Part shown: positions 18,624-28,620 of the stretch, piece after piece | Layout: each line of letters begins with the position of its first letter | How positions within the stretch are numbered: the first letter of the stretch is position 1 | NCBI GenBank assembly: GCA_023091735.1 | Contig: JALKBU010000154.1 | Coordinates: 1 to 64,000 of the forward strand | DNA length: 64,000 nt | DNA from: Trichomonas tenax | Lineage: Eukaryota > Parabasalia > Trichomonadida > Trichomonadidae | Direction of reading: 5' to 3' | Made by a program: the position numbers and the translations under genes | Notes under the pieces: model-generated | The model's input: the letters and a program-made list of their open reading frames with translations, nothing else | The model's database searches: none | Told to the model about the DNA's origin: nothing

Positions 18624-19946
18624 TTACATATCGAAGTCATATTGCAAGTCAAGAGGTTGAGTATCGTGTGGAATCATTGCATCAGTATCTTGTGGTGTTT
18701 TCTGTGTGGCTCTCTGATTAACGGCCATTTCATAGAGACGCTTACCATAAAGTCCAAGGAATACAACTCCAATGAAGACTGCCAAGACAATTAATGAACG
18801 CTTCCACTGCAAAACATAAACTAAAATGGTGTCTTGATCTGTCTTAACATCGTTGACCCAGCATTGGTGTGTGTTAACATATTCGAGTTGATTTGTTTGA
18901 ATATTTTTGATATCTGGTGCAGCTGAGCATGATAATATTGTAAAGTTAAATCCTTTTTCCTGGCCTTCTGGTGCTGTGTAATTTACCAAAGTATCGAAAA
19001 CGGAATCAGTAATTATACAAGATGACTTAGAGCCAAGACTGACTCTTATTTCACCTAATGCGTAGTTGTTGACTTTGAAAACTGCATTGCTAATGAGAAT
19101 ATTTCCAATAACTATCAGCATTTCTGTTCTTATTTCATTATCAAAGAAATTAAAGTATGATGTGCGGAAAGGTTCACTGTTTGTTGAGAATGATGAGAAA
19201 AGCGAGTTGCATTTGTTTCCTTCGATATTATGATATTGTAAAATACTTCCAACAGCGCCACCAGAGATACGTATGCATGGGAAGTTATCGGCAAGTGTGT
19301 TCTTTGTGCAGTTGGCTGAGAAAACAATGCATTTTCCTAAAGATAATACAATCACATCGTTATTTGAATACAAAATCGAGTCAGCGCATCTGCAGGCGGC
19401 GGTGTTATTGAGTTCAGCAATGCCTTTTGAGCAAGAACAGTACATTGCTGTTTGTGCTTTCGCACCACTGCAATTATGGAAGCATAATATGTTTGCAAAG
19501 AGATTGCATGTTTCTAAGTAAACGGCACCTCCTTGGGCATCAGTTTTACACATATAAAACCCTGTTTCTTTCATGATGATTGTACCCATCCTATATTTGA
19601 GATTTACGGCACCACCATTCTCTCCCAATGACTGCACTTGATAGAAAAGACAACCAATGATAGAAAGTGTCTCATTTGCAGTTTCTTCACCTCTTAAGCG
19701 ATTATACTTCGTAGAGTTCATAATACTGACTTCATCTACGCGTATAACAGTGCTAAGACATTTTGTGAACTTGGAGTTGTAAAAATTGGTGTTTAGAGGT
19801 TTATTGGCGAAATAGAAATTATTAAAAAGGCGAGAAGCACGAATATTCGAAAATTTAATGACATTTGAAGAAATGTGCGCAGAGTATGAGTAAAAGGGGC
19901 TTAAACTTTGAGAGGAAAGACTCAATCTTACAATGGTTGAGTTCAT
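18624..19946 (-). CDS. Beta-helix (Pmp-like) surface protein with C-terminal membrane anchor
   Basis: A 440-residue protein of the trichomonad family resembling bacterial polymorphic membrane proteins. The ectodomain has short beta strands with recurring GGAV(Y/G), C-x-x-C and NN/FN motifs, for example GENGGAVNLKYRMG, AQGGAVYLETC, MYCSC and ISGGAVGS. One membrane helix lies near residues 392-415 (SLIVLAVFIGVVFLGLYG), followed by a cytosolic tail of about 35 residues ending DLQYDFDM. Such proteins are thought to act in adhesion or surface variation. No classical signal peptide is obvious. An in-frame TTG at 19958 is part of TTTGTCAAAT; the first ATG is at 19946. At least three related decayed copies lie in this window. 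Confidence 0.75.
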   Translation of the reverse strand: MNSTIVRLSLSSQSLSPFYSYSAHISSNVIKFSNIRASRLFNNFYFANKPLNTNFYNSKFTKCLSTVIRVDEVSIMNSTKYNRLRGEETANETLSIIGCLFYQVQSLGENGGAVNLKYRMGTIIMKETGFYMCKTDAQGGAVYLETCNLFANILCFHNCSGAKAQTAMYCSCSKGIAELNNTAACRCADSILYSNNDVIVLSLGKCIVFSANCTKNTLADNFPCIRISGGAVGSILQYHNIEGNKCNSLFSSFSTNSEPFRTSYFNFFDNEIRTEMLIVIGNILISNAVFKVNNYALGEIRVSLGSKSSCIITDSVFDTLVNYTAPEGQEKGFNFTILSCSAAPDIKNIQTNQLEYVNTHQCWVNDVKTDQDTILVYVLQWKRSLIVLAVFIGVVFLGLYGKRLYEMAVNQRATQKTPQDTDAMIPHDTQPLDLQYDFDM

Positions 19947-19958
19947 CCAATTTGACAA

Positions 19959-20332
19959 ATAAGATTATTTTGTAAACCTGATTTTGTCATAAATTTTATT
20001 CACACATAATAATATGGATAACTGTTCCAAATCACTCGACCATTATATGGTTAGATTGTTTTCCAAATCAAATAGGAATTATATATTCATATTGAAAAAT
20101 ATCACTATTATTTATTCAACATAACGTCCAATAAGTGCCTTGGTATAGTATATCGGATAAATGTACTTCAGAAGGTTAAATTGAATCAATCAAAATTTTG
20201 AAAACCTAATTATGAAACATATTGTTGATAAACAGTATGTTTTTCAAATGCCTTCTTATGGTAATGCTGTAAGAAAACAATTTCTCTTATTTGGAGAAAT
20301 AAGTATTGAAAGATATGAAATCTAATAAATGA
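19959..20332. other. Intergenic region, no gene seen
   Basis: AT-rich spacer between the start of the surface protein gene and the 3' end of the ML-domain gene. Nothing recognisable apart from the TTTGTCA motif next to 19946. Confidence 0.4.
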
Positions 20333-20746
20333 TTAGCTTAGACTGATTGACGCATCATAGCATCCTAGTTTTTGAGTGCCTTCAAGAAATGAAATTCTTA
20401 ATTTATATCTTCCACTCATGAGGTTCTTTGGTACTGTAAACTGAGTGCCATAAACAAACTCTGCAAATGTGGATGGACACCTCAGCATAGAAAGTTCACA
20501 AAGTTTTTGTCGATATCTTATATCTGGTGTTCTTGTTCTAGAAAGTTGAACTTCAATAACCGGATCAACAACTCTACCGAAGTGTTCTATTGAGACTGAA
20601 AATTTCATTAGATCGCCACTTGTTATTGGATAATCGTAAACATTTACTGATGTAATCTTGAAAATTCCACTCCTTTGGCAGCTTCTAAGCACCAAAGTTT
20701 GGTTACTTAATGCCAATGACTCATTTAATAAAATGAAAAGAATCAT
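20333..20746 (-). CDS. Secreted ML-domain (NPC2/MD-2-like) lipid-binding protein
   Basis: A 137-residue protein with a short N-terminal hydrophobic segment (MILFILLNESLALS) serving as a likely signal peptide. It has an ML-domain pattern: an early Cys in the LRSCQR segment, strand FKITSVNVYDYPITSGDLMKF, a Cys pair around CELSMLRCPS, and SGRYKLRISFLEG then a final Cys (GCYDASISL). ML proteins bind sterols or other lipids in lysosome-like compartments or outside the cell. Length is typical of the family. The ligand cannot be told from the sequence. Confidence 0.7.
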   Translation of the reverse strand: MILFILLNESLALSNQTLVLRSCQRSGIFKITSVNVYDYPITSGDLMKFSVSIEHFGRVVDPVIEVQLSRTRTPDIRYRQKLCELSMLRCPSTFAEFVYGTQFTVPKNLMSGRYKLRISFLEGTQKLGCYDASISLS

Positions 20747-20922
20747 TTATCAAGAAAACTTATTAAAAAATGACTTTAAAACATCAGAAATTGACTCACA
20801 TAAACCTATTTTAATATTTTTCTTATAAACCATCATTTCATTCTTAAAATATTTTTCCTATGATTTTTTATAAAGTTTGCAAATAAAGTACATATAAACA
20901 ATTTATAAACAAAAAAACAAAT

Positions 20923-23118
20923 TCATACATATTTGGTGATTCTTGTGAAGATTTCATTTTGCAATTGATAATAAACTTTCTTGAGTTCGGAATCTTTGTC
21001 AAACAAGCGAAGAACAATATTCTCGAGATTAATCCAAATCATTCTTTCACGTGAATTCAGGGAATCAATGAATTCGACTGATTTTCCAAGTGTTGCAGAA
21101 ATGAAACAAATTGCGAATATCATATTATCATTGCTGCAATTCTTCAATGCGTGTTTAAGGACTGCTTCACCACTCTTCAAAACATCTTCAAGGCGAGCAA
21201 TATAGTCAATCATTGACATCAAAAACAGGAACTGATTATGCAAAGGAACAAGTGAAATACTTTCTAATCCAACCGAAATTCGCATGTAATATTGATTGAT
21301 TAATAATCTTTTGTTTTTCGAAACACCGATTCCTGAAAAGCTTGGAGGGAGCTCTATATTGGAGAGAGTCGTATCCATGTGATATCTCCATTTTTGTTTA
21401 AGTGTTGAAAATAAATTCTTGAAATCTTTAGCAATTAATTGCTCAGTAATCATTTCGAATTTAGTGGACAGGAAAAGAATGGCGTTGTGCTTTGTTCTCA
21501 AGATTTCATCATATTGAGAGATGAATCCATTAAATGTTGCGTTCTTATATCCAATAGTTTTGATGTATTTCTTAATGAATTTTTGGGCAATACTGAGAAC
21601 GTTATTATCATAAAATCTGTCGACATTCGAGATCCATTGCTGAAGAAGATTCAAACATGACTTCAATTGAATCATATATTCGAATTCTTGGGATTGCTTG
21701 ACAACTTGATTATATTCACAAACTTGAAGATATTCTGCAAATGAAACTTGCTTTCTTGTTTTGAGTTTTTCTTGGCATTCTTCACACGGTGGTTTTCCAT
21801 CTGTTACTTTTGTAATACACTCTGGACAAAGTCCAGTAAGATCTTTAGCAAACTGGGTCTTAAACTTCGATGAAATTTGTGGATTCATTTCACACCATCT
21901 TGCAACAGTAACATCCATTTGCATTGACTTAACATCAATATATCTCCATAATCTTTCGAATGTAGGAATAGTATAAACAGATGCTGTGAGTTCTGGTTTC
22001 GAAAACACAACATTCTTTTCTATTTTATTGAAAGTGACTGGCGGCAAAACTTTAGGGTACATCTTTAATAAAACTGGTACATAGTGTTTCTCTGTAATTG
22101 AGAGGCCAAGTTTCACAAGGATTTTTGGTAATTCGATGCATTTATGCGCTGAAGCAAACAAAATTGTTGCATCAAGTAAAGAAGATGTGTATCTGATGTA
22201 ATGCTGTTCGAAATCTGAAAATCCAGCTGGTATATCGACAATAGAGTTGATATTATGGAAAATTGACAATTTTGATGTTGATTTGAAGATTTCTATTGAT
22301 CTTTCAGCGACTTTTAAGAATGCAGTTATGTGATTTGGAAAGTGCGATACATTCAGCATCATACTTATCTGTGGTATTAATATTCTGTGCACGAGAAAAT
22401 CGATAATTTTATCTTCCGACCATCCCCTTTGTGCAAGTAAAACCAAAAGGTTGACGTGTGTCACAGGAAGCAAGCATAAGTTCTTTATGATACTGACAGA
22501 GAGAGTTTTCGCATGGATCTCGATATTTGACGCCGGTAGGTTTGTCTCTGAGAGCTGAATGTCGTGACAAAAGTAAGCGTGAACATCCTCGTAGACAGCC
22601 TCAATGTAGTAAAGTGTCGCTGAAGAGAGAAAAAAGGGTCTTAAAACGATTTCGACGGCATTTTGGGGTAATCTGATGACAACATTCGTATAGTATTGAT
22701 AGGCGTATGCTAAGTGTTCGTGACATGAGAAATAACCGAAAATCGAAGGAATAACGGAATAAACTAAAAACGTGAAATTTGGTGAATCCAAATCCTTAAA
22801 TGCAAACTCGGTGAGTGTTACCAACTGGTCGGGGCTCTGGATAAAGAACTCGTAGAGCTTGCAAACGAAGTGCATTTGTTGCGCGGTTATGCATTCAGTG
22901 ATTTTTGGCTGTTGAGCGATGAATTGAAGAATCCCTGGTTTAGATGAAGGGAAAAACGATGGTAATTTAGGTTCATCAAGAAGATGACTCAATAAAAGAA
23001 ATCTCTGCTTGAGCAGCAAAACATCAGTGATATCAGCAAGATAATCAACACATTTCTCCATATGATCAGGGGTGTTTAAAGGGTAATGCATGTTTATATA
23101 GTTGATTACTTCTTGCAT
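20923..23118 (-). CDS. Large helical protein with a CxxC...CxxC zinc-binding insert, unknown
   Basis: A 731-residue, predominantly alpha-helical soluble protein. Around residues 432-450 CPECITKVTDGKPPCEEC gives a four-Cys knuckle likely to bind zinc. The N-terminal 420 residues alternate hydrophobic helices in a manner that could suit a GTPase-activating or vesicle-tethering scaffold, and the C-terminal region (about 500-720) forms another helical bundle. I do not recognise the family and propose no function. It is head to head with the PCI gene, with 244 bases between rich in TTTACRYGDCA motifs. Confidence 0.8.
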   Translation of the reverse strand: MQEVINYINMHYPLNTPDHMEKCVDYLADITDVLLLKQRFLLLSHLLDEPKLPSFFPSSKPGILQFIAQQPKITECITAQQMHFVCKLYEFFIQSPDQLVTLTEFAFKDLDSPNFTFLVYSVIPSIFGYFSCHEHLAYAYQYYTNVVIRLPQNAVEIVLRPFFLSSATLYYIEAVYEDVHAYFCHDIQLSETNLPASNIEIHAKTLSVSIIKNLCLLPVTHVNLLVLLAQRGWSEDKIIDFLVHRILIPQISMMLNVSHFPNHITAFLKVAERSIEIFKSTSKLSIFHNINSIVDIPAGFSDFEQHYIRYTSSLLDATILFASAHKCIELPKILVKLGLSITEKHYVPVLLKMYPKVLPPVTFNKIEKNVVFSKPELTASVYTIPTFERLWRYIDVKSMQMDVTVARWCEMNPQISSKFKTQFAKDLTGLCPECITKVTDGKPPCEECQEKLKTRKQVSFAEYLQVCEYNQVVKQSQEFEYMIQLKSCLNLLQQWISNVDRFYDNNVLSIAQKFIKKYIKTIGYKNATFNGFISQYDEILRTKHNAILFLSTKFEMITEQLIAKDFKNLFSTLKQKWRYHMDTTLSNIELPPSFSGIGVSKNKRLLINQYYMRISVGLESISLVPLHNQFLFLMSMIDYIARLEDVLKSGEAVLKHALKNCSNDNMIFAICFISATLGKSVEFIDSLNSRERMIWINLENIVLRLFDKDSELKKVYYQLQNEIFTRITKYV

Positions 23119-23144
23119 AATATTTCTGACAGATGTTTGATAAG

Positions 23145-23309
23145 ATTACATGACAAAATGATGATATTATGTCGTGTAAATTCAATTTTGTGAAAAATAC
23201 GTGGCAACAACGATAGAACCCCGTCAAAAATCAGATTTACACGGCAAAATATGTTTTTCGTGACAATATTATTTATTTACGTGGCAGAATGAATAGAATG
23301 TCACTTTTT
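23145..23309. promoter_or_regulatory. Divergent promoter with five TTTAC-RYG-DCA motifs
   Basis: Motif variants are ATTACATGACA (23145-23155), TGTCGTGTAAA in reverse (23170-23180), AATACGTGGCA (23196-23206), TTTACACGGCA (23236-23246) and TTTACGTGGCA (23276-23286). TGTCACTTTTT, the proximal motif in reverse orientation, lies at 23299-23309. All are between the head-to-head genes at 23118 and 23363. Confidence 0.5.
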
Positions 23310-23362
23310 GGTATATTTTGATAATTTGACTCAAAAATTGGCACATAATTTTATTATTTTAT

Positions 23363-24454
23363 ATGAGTGAACGCCAGAGACTTATTACCAAGTTAACAAA
23401 CACTATCTATCCAGAAATTAAGGCCATTTACTACCTTAATATCTTCAAGCAAGGGACTGACGCCTCTACTAAACATATGTTATTGGATCAGCTCGAAGAA
23501 TTGAGCAATCAATTCCCAGCCGCCGGAATCAAGAGAGCAATAGAAGACGCTGGAACTAATAGGCCTTATCAAATTGGTAAATTTCAATTCCTTCATTCAG
23601 ATCAACAGAATCAATCACATCGTATAACAATAGATAATTTCATTAGGGAACTCCGTCTCGACAACGCTCTTGAATATATCAACAAAATTACTGATTATAA
23701 TCCAAATGCTGAATACGAAAAAGATTTAGTCAAGATTTACATGGGCAAGCAAGATTTCAGATCAGCATTGAAACATGCCACTCATGCTAATATTTTGGAA
23801 GTTATATTTTTATGCTCTTATGCAACTGGCGATTTCGTGAAAGTTGTCAGCTTGATAGATAAAATTTTACCACTTATCCAATCAGATAAGATCAAATACG
23901 CCACAACATACGAATTTGTTCACATTATGTGTGCAGCAACACTTGCTGTCGAACCTCCGATTCAAGCCGCGGCATTATTCGCAAAATTGCAAAGTAATTA
24001 CACAAAGTTCGAGTTCAGAAAACTTAATGAACTATTTTCTTCCATTAACTACCATCAATATGGAGTCGTATTTCTTCAAATCTATAAATTGAAATCTTTC
24101 TTCAACGATTCTATTTACTCTGCTCCAGTTGCTTCAGATCTCATTTCAAAGATCAAAGTCTCCATTTTCAGTTCAATTTTGAATACTTTTGGAAGAATTA
24201 CTTTCGATGAGCTCCAACAGCTTACATATTTGGTACTCCCTGATATCAACATTCTTATTCGTAAATCAATTCGTTGCGGAAAAGTTTTTGGAAAAGTTGA
24301 TTTTATCTCTAATGAATTTATCAACGACAATCCTGACACTCAAATGATGAACCGTGAAGTCCGCGATAAAATACAAGCCATTTTAGAAAAGATGCAACTT
24401 GCTCAATGGCAGAGAAATGTGAAGATGCTCACTAACACAGAACCTCAAAAATGA
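23363..24454 (+). CDS. PCI-domain protein (Rpn7/CSN1-like)
   Basis: A 363-residue protein. Helical repeats occupy the first two thirds, with DFRSALKHATHANIL and YATGDFVKVVSLIDKIL of TPR-like type. The last third has the PCI winged-helix pattern: FSSILNTFGRITFDELQQLTYLV, then DINILIRKSIRCGKVFGKVDFISNEF. PCI subunits build the proteasome lid, COP9 signalosome and eIF3. The layout, with N-terminal helical repeats and no long C-terminal extension, fits Rpn7 or CSN1 best, but I cannot choose between them. The C-terminal tail after the wing (EKMQLAQWQRNVKML) is the amphipathic helix used for lid bundling in these complexes. Confidence 0.65.
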   Translation: MSERQRLITKLTNTIYPEIKAIYYLNIFKQGTDASTKHMLLDQLEELSNQFPAAGIKRAIEDAGTNRPYQIGKFQFLHSDQQNQSHRITIDNFIRELRLDNALEYINKITDYNPNAEYEKDLVKIYMGKQDFRSALKHATHANILEVIFLCSYATGDFVKVVSLIDKILPLIQSDKIKYATTYEFVHIMCAATLAVEPPIQAAALFAKLQSNYTKFEFRKLNELFSSINYHQYGVVFLQIYKLKSFFNDSIYSAPVASDLISKIKVSIFSSILNTFGRITFDELQQLTYLVLPDINILIRKSIRCGKVFGKVDFISNEFINDNPDTQMMNREVRDKIQAILEKMQLAQWQRNVKMLTNTEPQK

Positions 24455-24810
24455 TCTTGTTGTTTTTGTTCCAATAACTTACGATTAAACTGTACTTTTT
24501 CTGTTTATTTGCTCTATTTTTTCATTATATTTTTTGTTTTAAACAAAAGAAGCGATGTATTTTGAATGATCCCCAATAGGTATATTAAGATCCATATAAT
24601 TTAAACGTGAATGCTTAAAAAAATATAATAAAATTGCAAATATTAGAATTTGTTGTTTCATTTCATCATAAACATTTCAAGAAACGAAAATAAAGAATAT
24701 TTCATTATAATGATCTTTTATGAAAACCAATTTTAACGTGAAAAAATGTAAAATATCAAAACAATTTTTAATTTTTTAGCATATAAGGAAAAATTATCAT
24801 CACAAATTTA
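24455..24810. other. Intergenic region, no gene seen
   Basis: Tandem-oriented spacer between the PCI and BTB genes. AT-rich; no motif beyond poly-T and AATAAA-like words. Confidence 0.4.
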
Positions 24811-26040
24811 ATGAAGAAGTTTTCTCTCGACATTCCAGCGCTTTTACCCAACGATTTTGTTGAGAAAGACTTTACCATTATTATCAACGACAGGAAGTAT
24901 ATGATTAACTCACTGATTGCCGCGACACATTCGAAGAAATTGTATAATTTATTTCTAGAAGACCCAATTGCAACAGAATATTCGATAACTGGACCTGTAG
25001 GTGACTACAATATGGTCATCAACTTTTTGAATGGCGTAAAAATCGATCCATCACCTTCTAATGCCCTATTTTTGCTATCTATTGCGAATATTCTGCAGTC
25101 TCCTGATCTTTTTGATATAGTTACTTCTTCTCTGGCAGATCAACTCAATGTTGTCGATGTTTTGGAGCTCTGTAAAGAAGCTTTTGCAAACCAGATGAAT
25201 TGCGATTATTACGCCAGCATCATCGCTTTATCATTAAATTCCCTTATCCAGGACAACAAATTACCGAAAGACTTAGATCACGCGATAATCGACATAATTT
25301 TACAAAGCGCAAAGTCAAAGAACGATTTAATCGATCCAGTTCTCCTCAAGAAATTTATAAACTCAGTTTTAAACATCACTGAACATCCGAACGATCGTCT
25401 CGTCTGCAGTTATCCATTCTCTATTTGCTCACAAGATGAAATTTCAGCTTTAATCAATTCGAAGAAATTCAATATTAATAAAGTCAAAGATATTCTACTC
25501 AAACGCGCTTTAACATCAGATTGCAGAGTTAACAACCTCTCAATTTACACAACGATTCCTGGAAAATCATTGGATGGAATTATTCATCTTTTCGAAGCTC
25601 CGGAAATCATTGCATCTTCATTCTACTGTGAAGGTTTTGAGCCTGAAATATTATTAGAGAAAGATTTAACGTCGACCACTCCAAGAAAATATTATTGCAG
25701 CAAAGGTGGTCCAAACGAATGGCTAATATTCAAATTCAAGGGATGCACTATAAATGTTACTAAATACACGATTAGAAGTTGGTCTGGCGCAAGTAACAAA
25801 GTTGCACCTTGTTCTTGGAAGTTTTATGGAAGCCAGGATGGAGAAACATGGGAACTTTTAGATGAAAAGAAGGATCAAACATGTTTGTGTCAAGATGATC
25901 ATGAAGAATTATTCGAAGTTTCAGAAAATGAGGTTTTCTATTCTTCTTTCAAACTTGAACAGATTAAGTCCTTAAATCACAGAAATTCAGTGTTTGCGAT
26001 CTCAGGCTTCGAAATATTTGGAAAAGTGAAGCATTTGTAA
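24811..26040 (+). CDS. BTB-domain protein with C-terminal discoidin (F5/8 type C)-like domain
   Basis: A 409-residue cytosolic protein. Residues about 8-110 form a BTB/POZ fold (DFTIIINDRKYMINSLIAATHSKK, then the IANILQSPDLFDIV region). A BACK-like helical part reaches about 230. The C-terminal 140 residues form a discoidin-type beta sandwich (KYYCSKGGPNEWLIFKFKG, YTIRSWSG, WKFYGSQDGETWELLDEKKDQ, FAISGFEIFG). Trichomonads encode an expanded family with this same order. BTB proteins can serve as cullin-3 adaptors; the discoidin-like part may recognise the partner. The function of this member is unknown. Confidence 0.85.
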   Translation: MKKFSLDIPALLPNDFVEKDFTIIINDRKYMINSLIAATHSKKLYNLFLEDPIATEYSITGPVGDYNMVINFLNGVKIDPSPSNALFLLSIANILQSPDLFDIVTSSLADQLNVVDVLELCKEAFANQMNCDYYASIIALSLNSLIQDNKLPKDLDHAIIDIILQSAKSKNDLIDPVLLKKFINSVLNITEHPNDRLVCSYPFSICSQDEISALINSKKFNINKVKDILLKRALTSDCRVNNLSIYTTIPGKSLDGIIHLFEAPEIIASSFYCEGFEPEILLEKDLTSTTPRKYYCSKGGPNEWLIFKFKGCTINVTKYTIRSWSGASNKVAPCSWKFYGSQDGETWELLDEKKDQTCLCQDDHEELFEVSENEVFYSSFKLEQIKSLNHRNSVFAISGFEIFGKVKHL

Positions 26041-26161
26041 TTTTTTTATTATGTCATAAAAATATCAAGTAACCATAATCCTTGGCATCGCGTTTTTCTA
26101 TTCTCATCAATCAATTTTAAACTTAAAATGTTTATATAACAAAAAATAACAACAACGAAAA

Positions 26162-26713
26162 TTAGGCTGATGCGGATACATTAGCCATCATAAGGTAAAT
26201 ATTTTCTACTATATTAGAGATATATATTACAACGCGATAAATAATTCTGTTTGCAATCGCAATTGTTTTGAGGAACCTTAATAAAATATTGGTCGAAATA
26301 TTACACAAAAGCATGTAGAATATCTGAATGAATCGGATTGTTGTTTTCGAGATTGATAAAAATACGCTATAAACAATGTGAACCGGATACAAAACTTCAC
26401 GAAGTATACCAGTAATCATTTTGAAAGATCGAACAATGACTGTTTGCAGAAATAGGCGGAATCTGTTTAAATCTGTTTTCCATCTTCTTTGATCTCTTTT
26501 TATTTCGATCAAATCTTCTTCAATGATCAAAAACCATGTATTAAGAATATAATCCTGGATTGTTGTGAAAACTTGTTGAATAAATTTAGTTTTTGACGAG
26601 ATTGAAAGCTTTAATTCTTGCTGAGTCTCTTCATCTGCCGTGATATAGTAAAAATGGAATAACTCTATCACAGCAAATATAAGAAAGGCGTATAAAATTT
26701 TAGAATTTATCAT
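26162..26713 (-). CDS. Small hydrophobic helical membrane protein, unknown
   Basis: A 183-residue protein with an N-terminal hydrophobic segment (KILYAFLIFAVIELFHFYYI) that may be a signal anchor. An amphipathic, basic middle (EIKRDQRRWKTDLNRFRLF) and further long Ile/Phe-rich helices extend to the C-terminus. No family recognised. It shares a 109-base divergent promoter with the Ste24-like gene. TGTCACTTTTT lies 15-25 bases before its ATG, in reverse orientation relative to some other genes. Confidence 0.65.
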   Translation of the reverse strand: MINSKILYAFLIFAVIELFHFYYITADEETQQELKLSISSKTKFIQQVFTTIQDYILNTWFLIIEEDLIEIKRDQRRWKTDLNRFRLFLQTVIVRSFKMITGILREVLYPVHIVYSVFLSISKTTIRFIQIFYMLLCNISTNILLRFLKTIAIANRIIYRVVIYISNIVENIYLMMANVSASA

Positions 26714-26822
26714 TATAATATAATAAAAAGTGACAACAAATTTACATGAAAAAAATAATTTGTAAATGTCAATTTCGTTTTTTCAAAGATTACAAAATGT
26801 GACATAGATTTTTTTTCGAAAA
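26714..26822. promoter_or_regulatory. Compact divergent promoter
   Basis: It contains AAAAAGTGACA near 26727-26736, TTTACATGAAA at 26741-26751, and AAAATGTGACATAG ending about 15 bases before the ATG at 26823. One proximal motif lies close to each start codon. Confidence 0.45.
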
Positions 26823-28283
26823 ATGGAAAAACATGATAACTTTTTTATCTTTAATAATCCACATTCTTCGCCGAAACCTATCATTCCATCGCAGTATTTA
26901 TGCCTTGGAATAATTTTCTTTGGTTTTGCGGCAGAATTTTTTGTTTTATTGACTGAATTTCGACATTTAAAGAGATTATCAAACCAATATCGCGCATATT
27001 CGGCCGAAACAGATTCTATCGATTACAAAACATCAGTCATGATTGCGTATTTAATCAAAATAATCCTTTTATACAGTTCTCTCTTTATTTGCATATATAA
27101 ATTGAAATATTTTTGGCGTCATTTCCATTCAAATACAAAATTCGCATTACTAGTCTTCGCATATGGAGAGGTCGTCGTCAATTTCGTTCCATCTATTCAC
27201 AAAACATTTTTCGTTGAGCGAAAATTCGGTTTTAATCAGACTCCGATTCACATTTTCCTCAGAGACTTCATATTAAAAGCTATACTTCACTTCCTCGTAT
27301 ACATTATCTTCTTAATTCCAGTTTGTTTCCGTGCAAATAAAGTTGATCTTCAAGCGCCACGAAAAAGGAGGACAAAGCTACACATTGTTGAATACAAGGC
27401 CGCGGATTTAACACCTTTGCAGGACGATGAGGATGAACTCTCACCTGTAGGTTTGGTCGGAATGGAAGATGACTCAGAAGACGGCGAGGACGGAAATGCA
27501 TTCTTTGAACACGCGTCCAACTTCTGGGCGTTCACAACTATACATCTTTTCTTTGTTGTCTTGCTTTGCTCGTTTGTTTATCCGTATACAGACACTCTTT
27601 TCACTACATTGAAGCCAGCATCGTTGGAAAACAATACAAACAAGTATAACGCGCTAATAAGCGGCTTTAAGAACAACAATGGCCAAAATTTGCAAATTTT
27701 ATATCCAACACGTAATTCACACATAAGTTATGGAATCCATGGATACTGGTCGCCTAAACCATATGTTTCTGAACAGGTTCTCAGGTTATTCCAGCTCGAT
27801 GAACTGAAAGCAGTTGGAAAAATGTTAAATACACAGATGAAGACAAAAGCGGGCTTAAACATACTCAAAATATCGTTCAACATATTCCCAGTGATTTTCT
27901 ATGGCCTTATTTTCAGACAGATAATGAGAACTGGTGTTGCTCCTTATGGCGTTCAGCGTGGGCGTCCAATTGTTATTGTTTGTTTCATAGCTTTCTGTTT
28001 CTTCTACACTTGTCACATATTCACACAGATATATCTTTACCTCGTCGAGAGGAAGTCTGTCTTCGAAGCAGATATCAATGTTGCAGAGAAAGGATACGAG
28101 ATCAAGAATGTTTTAATCAAGATGTACAGAGTTAATTTAGAGGCTGTTTCACCAAGTCTTCTTTATAAGAATTTCTATGATGGAGTTCCTCCGTTATCAC
28201 AAAGAATCGATAAAATCGATAAATTCCTGAACAATAAGCCTCAGCTGTCGTCAAGTTTCGATAATATGCAAATTTCGAAGTAA
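26823..28283 (+). CDS. Ste24/CAAX-protease homologue lacking the zinc site (pseudoprotease)
   Basis: A 486-residue polytopic membrane protein with the helical layout of Ste24/ZMPSTE24, which in active form cleaves prenylated CAAX proteins at the ER membrane. Conserved family elements are FFVERKFGFN with the following amphipathic helix (about 125-135) and LDELKAVG (about 322-329). At the C-terminus FEADINVAEKGY and the PPLSQRIDKIDKF block align with EYQADAYAKKLGY and HPTLAERL of yeast Ste24. At the catalytic helix, where the family has HExxH after DEhxAV, this protein reads GKMLNTQ. The third ligand Glu is replaced by Val (VFEAD instead of EYQAD). A proteolytic role is therefore unlikely. A long acidic loop (about 198-225) is another departure. 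I aligned from memory of the family. Confidence 0.7.
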   Translation: MEKHDNFFIFNNPHSSPKPIIPSQYLCLGIIFFGFAAEFFVLLTEFRHLKRLSNQYRAYSAETDSIDYKTSVMIAYLIKIILLYSSLFICIYKLKYFWRHFHSNTKFALLVFAYGEVVVNFVPSIHKTFFVERKFGFNQTPIHIFLRDFILKAILHFLVYIIFLIPVCFRANKVDLQAPRKRRTKLHIVEYKAADLTPLQDDEDELSPVGLVGMEDDSEDGEDGNAFFEHASNFWAFTTIHLFFVVLLCSFVYPYTDTLFTTLKPASLENNTNKYNALISGFKNNNGQNLQILYPTRNSHISYGIHGYWSPKPYVSEQVLRLFQLDELKAVGKMLNTQMKTKAGLNILKISFNIFPVIFYGLIFRQIMRTGVAPYGVQRGRPIVIVCFIAFCFFYTCHIFTQIYLYLVERKSVFEADINVAEKGYEIKNVLIKMYRVNLEAVSPSLLYKNFYDGVPPLSQRIDKIDKFLNNKPQLSSSFDNMQISK

Positions 28284-28620
28284 TTCTTTATTTTATTTGA
28301 ACATACAACAAATCGACTATATAGAGAATGTACATTGTTCATATTCAGCAATATACACATGTTTCTTAAGAGATTTCGGAAGAAAATTGTTTTGGATTGT
28401 TTTAAATCATTATAGTATTGTATTGTTATTTATAAAACTTAAGCTTATACAAAAATATTCCAGTGGAGCGCTTGTTACATCTAAAAATCATGAAATTAAG
28501 AAAATCTAATCATATTAATTGCTGAAATAATCTTTCATTAGCAAAACCTACTAAACACAGGAAATTGCTATCGTGTAATGTAGTTATTATGTTGGTATTT
28601 GAAGATAATATTTTGAAGAA
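28284..28620. other. Convergent intergenic region, no gene seen
   Basis: AT-rich spacer. A 70-codon open frame at 28297-28509 has no promoter and an unremarkable composition, so I do not call it. Confidence 0.4.
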
